DNA from: JACMLD01 sp963705285
GTDB taxonomy: Bacteria; Bacteroidota; Bacteroidia; Chitinophagales; Chitinophagaceae
DNA: 64,000 nt
Direction: 5' to 3'
Assembly (NCBI GenBank): GCA_963705285.1
Contig: OY970066.1
Location: 4,464,001 to 4,528,000 of the forward strand
Position 1 is the first letter of the stretch. Each line of letters opens with the position of its first letter. The notes under the pieces are model-generated. The model was given only the letters and a program-made list of their open reading frames with translations. It searched no databases and was not told where the DNA came from. Positions 25,787-32,933 of this stretch are shown here, piece by piece. The translations under genes were made by a program, and so were the position numbers.

Positions 25787-25918
25787 GTTGATCGGTGAAT
25801 TAGTTGATTGGTGGATCGGTTGATTGGTTGATGGGATAATCCGGTTATAGTTAAACGGTCTGACCTGCGGTGCCGACCGCGCTGACTGATCAACCAATCA
25901 ACTAACCAACTGATCAAC
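25786..25918. repeat. Inverted-arm spacer between hddA and gmhA
   Basis: The left arm of about 32 bases from 25786 (AGTTGATCGGTGAATTAGTT...) is an imperfect inverse of the right arm 25887-25918 (about 27 of 32 positions). The GC-rich core between them includes CGGTCTGACCTGCGG. Confidence 0.85.
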
Positions 25919-26940
25919 TAAATAGTCCAGGTAGTAAGACCGTGTTCGGTGAAGCGGTATGGCTGGCAATAACCGCCAAATTGTTTTAAAGCATCCTGTA
26001 CTTTATACTTGCTGATATCGGGGCAATAAAATATCATAAAACCGCCGCCACCTGCGCCGGAGATTTTGCCGCCGGTAGCACCGGCTTTTTTGGCGCATTC
26101 ATATATTTCTTCCATTAAACTGTTACTAATACCATCTGCCATCAACCGTTTTTGCTGAAAACCAAAATCAAGTATTTCGCCAATTTCATGCAGCCGGCCT
26201 TTCAGTAATGCCTCTTTCATCATTTGGGCCTGTTGTTTCAGGTGGTGCATGGCGTCAATAGATTTGGATTGTTTGTTGACCACATTGCGGCTTTGCTTTT
26301 CAATGATTTTGGCGCTTTCCCGGCTGGTGGAAGTATAATACAACAACAAGTTATTTTCCAGTTCAAACAAATACTGTTGTTTAATGCGGAGCGGGTTTAC
26401 AATCACTTTATCTTCTCCGTAAAACTCCATAAAGTTTACGCCGCCAAAAGTGGCAGCATATTGATCCTGTCGGCCACCGGCCATTTGCAAATCATTTCTT
26501 TCAATATTGTACGCCAGGTGGGCGATATCGTATTCACCGAGAGGCAGGCGAAACATTTCTGCAAACGCGCCAATAATAGCCACTACCAGCGTAGAAGAAG
26601 TGCCCAGTCCGCTACCGGCGGGCGCATCAACAAAGGTGCTGAGCCGGAAACCGGTGAGGGGCATACCGTAATCGCGCTGTACAGAATTATATACCCCTTT
26701 CAACAGGTCAAGCGTACCGTCTATCGGCAATTCGCTGGCCCATTCGTATCTTTTTTCTTCTTTGCGATCGAGCGCCTGCAATACAATGGCGTTCTCCTGC
26801 AAGGGTTCTATATTGGCGTAAGCGTACAAGCTAACGGTTGCATTCAATATAGCACCGCCGTAAAGATCACTGTACGGGCTCACATCTGTACCACCACCGG
26901 CAAGGCCTATACGTAAAGGTGCTTTGCTTCTGTAAATCAT
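25918..26940 (-). CDS. hddA: D-glycero-alpha-D-manno-heptose 7-phosphate kinase (GHMP family)
   Basis: 340 residues. GHMP kinase motifs are the N-terminal SKAPLRIGLAGGGTDVSPY, the ATP loop PAGSGLGTSSTL and the C-terminal KISGAGGGGFMIFY. The KAPLRIGLAGGGTD start is characteristic of the heptose/fucose kinase branch and fits HddA, which phosphorylates the anomeric position of heptose 7-phosphate. It is the first of the four heptose genes in transcription order (hddA, gmhA, hddC, gmhB). Confidence 0.93.
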   Translation of the reverse strand: MIYRSKAPLRIGLAGGGTDVSPYSDLYGGAILNATVSLYAYANIEPLQENAIVLQALDRKEEKRYEWASELPIDGTLDLLKGVYNSVQRDYGMPLTGFRLSTFVDAPAGSGLGTSSTLVVAIIGAFAEMFRLPLGEYDIAHLAYNIERNDLQMAGGRQDQYAATFGGVNFMEFYGEDKVIVNPLRIKQQYLFELENNLLLYYTSTSRESAKIIEKQSRNVVNKQSKSIDAMHHLKQQAQMMKEALLKGRLHEIGEILDFGFQQKRLMADGISNSLMEEIYECAKKAGATGGKISGAGGGGFMIFYCPDISKYKVQDALKQFGGYCQPYRFTEHGLTTWTI

Positions 26941-27023
26941 AATGAGATTGCTGATTTTGTGATTGCTTGATTTCGAGATTTGCTACTGTACCGTTGTATT
27001 CGGTTGACTGACGTTCGCCACAT

Positions 27024-28178
27024 TTACTTCCTTAACCCACCTGCCAGATTAATAATTTCCTTTACCAGTATATCCCATGAATATTTTTTCTTTTCTGCAC
27101 GAAGTTGCGGTAAAAAATAGTCTTCCCCCAAACTGAAATAACGCTCAATGGCGGCAGCAAGGGCGGCAGCATTGGGTTCCGCCACCAGCCCCGCCTTTTC
27201 ATGGGGTACATAATCGGGCAATGCACCCACGTTTGTAACCACCATGGGTTTTTCAAAGTGGTAGGCGAGGGGTGTTACACCACTTTGTGTGGCATTTCGG
27301 TAAGGCTGAATGACCATGTCGGCAGCACAAAAATAATTCTTCACTGCATCATCGGGTATAAACCCGGTTTTTAGAATAAGCCTATCGCGGATACCCAAAG
27401 TATCTATTTGTTGCTGGTACAACTGTTCGCTTTCATAAAACTCGCCGGCTATTAACAGCTTTACTGTACGGGTAGCAGGGGTGTTAGCTACCTGCAGCAA
27501 TTTCATAGCCTCCAGCAATACATCCAGTCCTTTGTACTTTCTGATGAAACCAAAGAATAATATGACCCTTTCTTCTTCGGCAATACCCAATACGTTCCTG
27601 GCCTGCTGTTTGGTAATCGCCGCGCCAAAGTTATCATACAACGGATGGGCTACCTGTACGGCCGGCTTACTGGGCTCCATGGTACGCAGGTCTTTCATCA
27701 CTTTATCGCTCATCGTTACAAATGCATCGCAGGGTTGCAGAAAATAACGCGTAAAGGGTGTATCGCCCGGCCGTTTTTCATGCGGTATCACATTGTCTGT
27801 AATGGCGATTACTTTGGTATGCCGGTTCTTTTTTACCCTTCGTAAGATGCTACCCAATGCCGGCCCCATTAAAGGCAACCAATATCTAACCACAATCAGA
27901 TCGGGCCGCAAGTTTTTAAGTTCATTGCCTACTTTCAACCAGTTGAACGGGTTGATGGAGTTAACCTTCTGCAATATTTTCAGGTGCGATGGAGCAGGCG
28001 CGGTGGTGTATTGCGATTTGCCGGGAAATAAAAACGATGGGTATTGCAGCGAAAAATTATAAATGGTTACGCTATAGCCCTGTTGCTGAAATTCATCTGC
28101 CAGCCGCTCATTAAACGTAGTAATGCCTCCCCCTCGAAAGGGATGGGCCGGGCCGAGTATAATGACAGAGCGGATGAT
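27024..28178 (-). CDS. GT4-type glycosyltransferase, no canonical start codon
   Basis: GT-B fold transferase adding a sugar to a glycan, cytoplasmic or membrane-associated. The C-terminal half has the GT4 signature: FFGFIRKYKGLDVLLEA, KTGFIPDDAVKNYFCAADMVIQPY and GVTPLAYHFEKPMVVTNVGALPD. The first in-frame ATG/GTG/TTG candidate is TTG 27974, but the frame is clearly coding upstream. It reads VIILGPAHPFRGGGITTFNERLA then SLQYPSFLFPGKSQ (shown in parts), a typical GT4 N terminus. Family members start M-I-R-S-V; here that position is ATC (28178-28176), giving about 384 residues. It is either a rare start codon, a damaged start, or an error in the sequence. Confidence 0.83.
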   Translation of the reverse strand: MIRSVIILGPAHPFRGGGITTFNERLADEFQQQGYSVTIYNFSLQYPSFLFPGKSQYTTAPAPSHLKILQKVNSINPFNWLKVGNELKNLRPDLIVVRYWLPLMGPALGSILRRVKKNRHTKVIAITDNVIPHEKRPGDTPFTRYFLQPCDAFVTMSDKVMKDLRTMEPSKPAVQVAHPLYDNFGAAITKQQARNVLGIAEEERVILFFGFIRKYKGLDVLLEAMKLLQVANTPATRTVKLLIAGEFYESEQLYQQQIDTLGIRDRLILKTGFIPDDAVKNYFCAADMVIQPYRNATQSGVTPLAYHFEKPMVVTNVGALPDYVPHEKAGLVAEPNAAALAAAIERYFSLGEDYFLPQLRAEKKKYSWDILVKEIINLAGGLRK

Positions 28179-28185
28179 AAAATTT

Positions 28186-28260
28186 CTGATTTCTGATTTT
28201 TAGATTTCTGATTTGTTTTCTGTCGCCAACCTGGTATCCCTGATTTCTGATAACGCAGAG
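28186..28260. repeat. ATTTCTG micro-repeat
   Basis: Five or so copies of ATTTCTG/GATTTCTG in the spacer ahead of the GT4 gene; low complexity, non-coding. Confidence 0.75.
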
Positions 28261-28328
28261 ATAATGATGATTTATCTTTATTCTCAAGCCGATCTGCGTT
28301 CTATGCATCGAGGTAAAAGAATTAGCAC

Positions 28329-28350
28329 ACCTGCCTGCCGGCGGGCAGGT
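28329..28350. repeat. 22-bp dispersed palindrome, copy 3 (one change)
   Basis: Same element as at 12256 and 21300, with one A to G change in the right arm (GGCGGGCAGG), 15 bases after the GT2 stop. Confidence 0.85.
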
Positions 28351-28365
28351 TTCCAGATTATCGCA

Positions 28366-29310
28366 TTATTCTAACCCTGCTTTTTCTTCAATTAAATACC
28401 AGTTGCGGTTAGGCGAATTTCTGGAAATCATTTCGCCGATAAAGCCAGAGAGGAACAATTGCGAGCCAATGATCATGGCCGTCAGTACAATATAAAATGG
28501 CGGACGATTGCTCAGTCCCACTTCCGGATGCATTAACCTCGACACTATCATATACACAAACACCACAAAACCCAGCCCGAAGCAAATAGAGCCCCAGCGT
28601 CCAAAAAAGTGCATGGGTCGCTTACCATATTTGCCTACAAACATGATAGACGCAAGGTCAAGCGGCCCGTTTATAAACCGGCTGAATCCAAATTTGGTAG
28701 TGCCATATTTCCTGGCGCGGTGCTCCACTACTTTCTCGCCAATTTTTTTGAACCCTGCCCATTTTGCCAGCACGGGTATATACCGGTGCATATCCCCATA
28801 AATTTCTATGCTTTTAACCACATTTTTGCGGTAGGCTTTCAGGCCGCAATTAAAATCGTGCAGCTGAATGCCAGACAACCACCGCGTCATGCCGTTGTAA
28901 AATTTGGAGGGAATATTTTTGGTGAGTGTATTATCATGCCTTACTTTTTTCCAGCCGCTTACCAGGTCAAATTTATCTTCCAGCACCATGCGCCGCAGTT
29001 CGGGTATTTCATCGGGCGAGTCCTGCATATCAGCATCCATGGTTATCACCACATCTCCCTTGGCAGCCCTGAAACCTTCATTAAGGCCGGCCGACTTGCC
29101 ATAATTGCGCTGGAACTTAATGCCTTTTATATGCGGATTGGCGGAACGCAGTTGCTGTATAATTTGCCATGAATTATCGCGGCTTCCGTCATCCACAAAA
29201 ATAATTTCATAGCTGTATTGCTGTTCATTCATAATGCGTTCAATCCATGCCGTTAGTTCCGGCAAAGATTCTGCTTCATCAATGAGGGGTATTACTATTG
29301 AAAGATCCAT
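28366..29310 (-). CDS. GT2 glycosyltransferase, polyprenyl-phosphate sugar transferase type
   Basis: 314 residues. GT-A domain with LSIVIPLIDEAESLPEL, the EIIFVDDGSRDNSW metal/nucleotide region and MDADMQDSPDEIPEL, then two C-terminal transmembrane helices (about 232-257 and 267-290). This is the DPM1/ArnC/GtrB layout: transfer of a hexose or aminosugar from a nucleotide sugar to polyprenyl phosphate at the inner membrane. It starts 2 bases after the DUF4199 gene and so is in one transcript with it. It lies close to the GDP-heptose genes, suggesting a shared surface glycan. Confidence 0.9.
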   Translation of the reverse strand: MDLSIVIPLIDEAESLPELTAWIERIMNEQQYSYEIIFVDDGSRDNSWQIIQQLRSANPHIKGIKFQRNYGKSAGLNEGFRAAKGDVVITMDADMQDSPDEIPELRRMVLEDKFDLVSGWKKVRHDNTLTKNIPSKFYNGMTRWLSGIQLHDFNCGLKAYRKNVVKSIEIYGDMHRYIPVLAKWAGFKKIGEKVVEHRARKYGTTKFGFSRFINGPLDLASIMFVGKYGKRPMHFFGRWGSICFGLGFVVFVYMIVSRLMHPEVGLSNRPPFYIVLTAMIIGSQLFLSGFIGEMISRNSPNRNWYLIEEKAGLE

Positions 29311-29312
29311 TC

Positions 29313-29828
29313 TCAGGTGTTGTTAATATTAATCGTATTCTTTTTTGACAATGCCGCGCCCGCCAGCGATCCTATCAGCCCGGGTATCAGCGTGGCGAAG
29401 ATAGCTATGGAGACATAAATCACCCACCTGCTTTTTGCTGCGGTTGCTGCTTCTCGTACGGCTTCTTCATGTAATGTATTGCCTCTTTGCTCGATGGCTT
29501 TTACCGCTGCTTCCATTTCTGCTGGGCCGGGCGGCGGTTCAATGGCTTTCACTGCAATAAAAGTATAGGCAGCTAATATAAACGCTATCACGGCGGTGGT
29601 TCTGAAACCATGGCTGAATATTTCACCAAAGCCGGGCTGCCCGCCTAGTTGTTTGCTATAAATTATGCAGGCAGATAATACGCCCGTAAATACAATGATC
29701 AGTCGCGGCAGGTAACGCAATCCATCGGGTACAGGGTGGTACAGTTGCAACAAAACCAGATCCAAAGCAATGAGTATACCAACTATGATAAGCCCTTTAA
29801 CAACGTGAGTAGTAATTTTTGTTTCCAT
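29313..29828 (-). CDS. DUF4199 membrane protein
   Basis: 171 residues with four hydrophobic segments (about 10-28, 40-58, 73-92, 136-160). Between the third and fourth is a soluble acidic/proline stretch (KAIEPPPGPAEMEAAVKAIE). The topology and the GFGEIFSHGFRTTAVIAFI segment match the Bacteroidota DUF4199 family. Function unknown. It sits tightly between the dihydroorotase homologue (1 base) and the GT2 gene (2 bases). Confidence 0.8.
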   Translation of the reverse strand: METKITTHVVKGLIIVGILIALDLVLLQLYHPVPDGLRYLPRLIIVFTGVLSACIIYSKQLGGQPGFGEIFSHGFRTTAVIAFILAAYTFIAVKAIEPPPGPAEMEAAVKAIEQRGNTLHEEAVREAATAAKSRWVIYVSIAIFATLIPGLIGSLAGAALSKKNTININNT

Positions 29829-29829
29829 A

Positions 29830-31098
29830 TTACCTGTTGCTCAGCACCAGCTTTTCTCCGTTAATAATACCGACCACTTTACCGGTGAACGTGGTACCAA
29901 TAAAAGGTGAATTGTATGATTTTGATTTGATGTCTTCTTTTAGCAGCACATATTGCTGCTGCGGTTGAAACAGCGTGAGATTGGCCTGCGCATTTTCTGT
30001 TATTGACGGCAGTGGCAAACCAAAAATGGTACGTGGTTGAATGCAGAGCAATTCTACCCAGCGATCTTCGCTTATGGCAGGCATGGTTTTCTTGAGTACG
30101 CTGTAGCTGGTTTGCAAGCCAATCATGCCGTTTTTGGCATATTCAAATTCGCAGGTTTTATTGTCCCAGTCCTGTGGCATATGATGTGTGGCAATGCAAT
30201 CCACGGTGCCATCGGCCACGGCTTCGCGCAGCGCCATCATATCCTCCCGGGTGCGCAATGGCGGGTTCACTTTCAGGTTGGTATCGTACGTATATAAATC
30301 TTCATCGCAAAAGGCAAGATGGTAAGGCGTAACCGAACAGGTAATGTGGATGTTGCCTGCTTTGGCGCGTTTGATGTATTCAAGCGACTTGGGTGAACTT
30401 ACGCCGGTGAAATGCAACTTTGAATCTGCATAGCGCGTCAGTTTGATGTCTCTGGCCACCATCAGTTCTTCGGCCATGATGGGTTTACCGGGGAGTCCCA
30501 GCCGGGTAGATACCAGTCCTTCATTAATGAGACCGTGGGGCGCGATGGTTTTATCTTCCGGTATTTGTACAATAACGCCGTTGAATGCCTTAATATATTG
30601 CAGTGCTTTCAACAAGATACCGGCCGGCTGCAGCGGGTTGAGGCCATCGCTAAAGGCAATGGCGCCACTGTTGTTCATATCGTACATCTCGGCCAGTTCT
30701 TTGCCTTCTGCGTTTTTGGTGATAGCTCCCAGTGGAATTATTTGAACAGGCAATGATTTTGATTGCTGCACCACATATTCTATCTGCGATTTACTGTCGA
30801 GCGCCGGTTTGGTATTGGGTACCACAAAAACGCTGGTATAGCCACCAGCTGCTGCGGCGGCGGCGCCAGACTGCAGGGTTTCTTTGTATTCGTAGCCGGG
30901 GTCGGCAAAATTGGCAAATACATCGGCCCAACCGGGGGAAGCCTGCAGGCCTTCGAGGGCAATTACGTAGTCAGCATCTTCCTGTATATCAGTGGCAATG
31001 GCGCGGATGATTCCGTCAACAATAAAAATATCTTTGCGGGAATGGTGGTGCGGCGAATGCGGGTCTGTAATGAAAACCTGTTTTAGTAGAAACTTCAT
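29830..31098 (-). CDS. Dihydroorotase homologue lacking metal ligands
   Basis: 422 residues from ATG 31098; the frame continues 50 codons further and would run into the tRNA, so that part is not coding. The overall sequence follows dihydroorotase: GAITKNAEGKELAEMYDM, AEELMVARDI, LNPLQPAGILLKAL and KNGMIGLQTSYSVL. Catalytic positions are changed. The expected D-x-H-x-H-x-R-x-P-G is DVFANFADPG; the TPHH region reads TPYH; the ATDHAPH word reads ATHHMPQ; the HxxH of the lid strand reads HFTG. It is probably a non-catalytic paralogue of the kind that partners aspartate carbamoyltransferase in some bacteria, but no pyrB is in the window. Confidence 0.88.
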   Translation of the reverse strand: MKFLLKQVFITDPHSPHHHSRKDIFIVDGIIRAIATDIQEDADYVIALEGLQASPGWADVFANFADPGYEYKETLQSGAAAAAAGGYTSVFVVPNTKPALDSKSQIEYVVQQSKSLPVQIIPLGAITKNAEGKELAEMYDMNNSGAIAFSDGLNPLQPAGILLKALQYIKAFNGVIVQIPEDKTIAPHGLINEGLVSTRLGLPGKPIMAEELMVARDIKLTRYADSKLHFTGVSSPKSLEYIKRAKAGNIHITCSVTPYHLAFCDEDLYTYDTNLKVNPPLRTREDMMALREAVADGTVDCIATHHMPQDWDNKTCEFEYAKNGMIGLQTSYSVLKKTMPAISEDRWVELLCIQPRTIFGLPLPSITENAQANLTLFQPQQQYVLLKEDIKSKSYNSPFIGTTFTGKVVGIINGEKLVLSNR

Positions 31099-31159
31099 TG
31101 TAAATGAGTTGTGCGAAGATAATGGTTGTTTTTGAATTTCAGAATTTGAAAGAATCATG

Positions 31160-31167
31160 TACATTTG
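31160..31167 (+). promoter_or_regulatory. -7 box TACATTTG for the tRNA
   Basis: TAnnTTTG match 38 bases before the mature tRNA-Pro 5' end. Confidence 0.55.
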
Positions 31168-31205
31168 CAACCCCGGAGGCGGGTCAACCGCTTTTTTGAA
31201 TTGTT

Positions 31206-31279
31206 CGGGACGTAGCGCAGCCCGGTAGCGCACTTGCATGGGGTGCAAGGGGTCGCTAGTTCGAATCTAGTCGTCCCGA
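31206..31279 (+). tRNA. tRNA-Pro (anticodon GGG)
   Basis: Cloverleaf of 74 bases. The acceptor stem is CGGGACG/CGTCCCG with discriminator A; the D arm is in GCGCAGCCCGGTAGCGC. The anticodon stem CTTGC/GCAAG encloses loop ATGGGGT, giving anticodon GGG. The T arm is CTAGTTCGAATCTAG. CCA is not encoded. A hairpin with a T run follows (31289-31317). Confidence 0.93.
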
Positions 31280-31288
31280 CTATAATGT

Positions 31289-31317
31289 AAAGCAGTTCTG
31301 AAAAGAGCTGCTTTTTT
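31289..31317 (+). terminator. Terminator after tRNA-Pro
   Basis: AAAGCAGTTCT/AGAGCTGCTTT (one wobble) followed by a T run. A near copy lies at about 31399-31426. Confidence 0.75.
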
Positions 31318-31359
31318 ATTTCAAGCAGCTCGGGTCGCGCATCCCGACGAGCAGTCGGG

Positions 31360-31500
31360 AGGGTCGCTAGTTCGAATCTAGTCGTCCCGACTATAATGCA
31401 AAGCAGTTCTGTAAAGAGCTGCTTTTATATTTTATTGAGCGGCGTTAGCGCATCCCGACGAGCAGTCGGAGAGTCGCTAGTTCGAATCAAGTCATTGCCA
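31360..31500 (+). repeat. Two partial copies of the tRNA-Pro 3' half
   Basis: 31360-31391 repeats the variable/T-arm/acceptor 3' part of the tRNA, and is followed by a copy of its terminator, about 111 bases downstream of the original. A more diverged copy of the same 3' part occupies 31471-31500. Each copy is preceded by GCGCATCCCGACGAGCAGTC, itself a hairpin. The 5' half is missing, so neither is a working tRNA. Confidence 0.85.
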
Positions 31501-31565
31501 TGAAAATGTTCAAACTATCATTGTAAATATGGGGAATTTCAGCAGACCCTACAAATGTTGTCTAG

Positions 31566-32193
31566 CTACACAGCAGCTACGGTGTAAAAAACTGAATCAA
31601 TAAAAAATAAAATACTCTCCTTGCATAAAACATTTTCATCGTGCATATCTCCTAGAATCAGTCCAAGCTCATCATTTCTATAATCTTGCCGTTTTAGTAT
31701 TTTTAAATCCATTGAATACTAAAAAGTCCTTTATATTATCTAACTCCACCAATTCGTGTGAAAGTATCAGGGGTTGCTGAAGTACTGCCATTAAAACAAT
31801 CTTGACTATTGTAAACCCGGTTAATTGATAGGCGGTATTAGGGAAGAATAAATTATGAAGAAGTATGCTATTGAAAAATTCTAGCCAGGTAGCATAGTAC
31901 ACGCCGTCATTCAGTTTTATGACTGTTTGTCCGTCTGTTGTTTATCTGAAGGAAGAGATTCAACAAATAAATAATTCTTCTTGCAGTAATTAATCAGGAA
32001 TGTAGCCTGTTCTTCTTTAATAAGTAGTTTACCTTCGAAGTTTGTTTTAACCGTTCTACTTGTTGGATAAATTGAGCATAAGAGATTCCGGATTGTTGTA
32101 GCTGTATCTGTTTGCCCCTTAAGGACATTTCCGTGAACGATATCTGCCACTTTTTGTCTGGTGTCATCAGGTAATATTAATATGTAAATTTAG
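31566..32193 (-). pseudogene. Decayed gene resembling a mobile-element polyvalent-type kinase domain
   Basis: Three consecutive minus-strand fragments in different frames read as one protein. Fragment 1 (about 32190-31917) reads LPDDTRQKVADIVHGNVL then TNFEGKLLIKEEQATFLINY. Fragment 2 (about 31928-31678) reads DGQTVIKLNDGVYYATWLEF then LLHNLFFPNTAYQLTGF and DFLVFNGFKNT. Fragment 3 (about 31690-31566) reads RQDYRNDELGLILGDMHDEN then LFFIDSVFY. The last fragment has an H-D-E-N/I-D pattern like a phosphotransferase catalytic loop. I recall such proteins from Bacteroidota mobile elements (Kinase-PolyVal type). Fragment 1 lacks its usual start, and an internal deletion with a frameshift joins 1 to 2. 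Confidence 0.65.
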
Positions 32194-32297
32194 TCATTGT
32201 TTTTATTTCACAACAGTACCCACAGCACACCCACGAAATTAGAAGGGTCATGCTTTGAACTTGGAAACCTTAGGTATTTCCACGTGCGAAACCTATA

Positions 32298-32305
32298 TAA
32301 CTTTG
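32298..32305 (+). promoter_or_regulatory. -7 box TAACTTTG
   Basis: TAnnTTTG match 53 bases before the ATG at 32359, supporting that start over the longer open frame. Confidence 0.55.
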
Positions 32306-32358
32306 TGGATAACACAGTACAAAAGACATGCTTAATTGAATCGCATAAACTTGTAAAT

Positions 32359-32922
32359 ATGAGAAAAGTAATTGGGGCAATAAATATGACGCTCGACGGG
32401 ATTTGCGACCATACCACCGGTATTCCCGATGAAGCTTTACATCAGCATTATGCCGACATTTTAGACAATGCCGGCGTTATATTATATGGAAGGACGACTT
32501 ACCAACTCATGCAATATTGGCAAACGCTGCTAACAACTCCTTCAGATGAAAAATCAATGAACGACTTTGCTTTGGCAATTGATAACATACCAAAAATAGT
32601 TTTTTCGCACACCTTGAAAAATACCGAATGGGACAGTGCGAAACTTGCAACAAAAGAACTTCAGGAGGAAGTTATAGCACTTAAGCAACAACCGGGCAAA
32701 GATATTTTAGTGGGCAGTCGGAGTTTAATTATTCAGTTGATAAACCTTGGTCTAATTGATGAGTTTCAAATTTGTATTCATCCAATGATTGAAGGAAAAG
32801 GTTTGCCACTCTTTGACAAAATAAAAGACAGAACTATTTTTAAGCTGTCGAATTCAAAAATCTTTGGTTCAGGTGCCATTGTGCTTTATTACCAGCCGAT
32901 ACAACAGAAACAACAAGCTTAA
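32359..32922 (+). CDS. Dihydrofolate-reductase-family protein (RibD C-terminal domain)
   Basis: 187 residues from ATG 32359. The start MRKVIGAINMTLDGICDH, the segment GVILYGRTTYQLMQYW and the glycine-rich ILVGSRSLIIQLINLGLIDEF are typical of the RibD_C / DHFR-like reductase family (YyaP/YwjB group). Its members are assumed to use NADPH on a pterin or pyrimidine-like substrate. The usual function is not established. The region looks more AT-rich than its neighbours, which suggests acquisition together with the next gene. Confidence 0.85.
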   Translation: MRKVIGAINMTLDGICDHTTGIPDEALHQHYADILDNAGVILYGRTTYQLMQYWQTLLTTPSDEKSMNDFALAIDNIPKIVFSHTLKNTEWDSAKLATKELQEEVIALKQQPGKDILVGSRSLIIQLINLGLIDEFQICIHPMIEGKGLPLFDKIKDRTIFKLSNSKIFGSGAIVLYYQPIQQKQQA

Positions 32923-32933
32923 TCTTGGTTTTG

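Noticed and set aside
26224..26916. 230-codon plus-strand open frame
   Set aside because: Antisense to hddA with no recognisable domain.
31098..31248. 50-codon N-terminal extension of the dihydroorotase homologue
   Set aside because: It runs into the tRNA-Pro gene on the other strand; the ATG at 31098 gives the normal family start.
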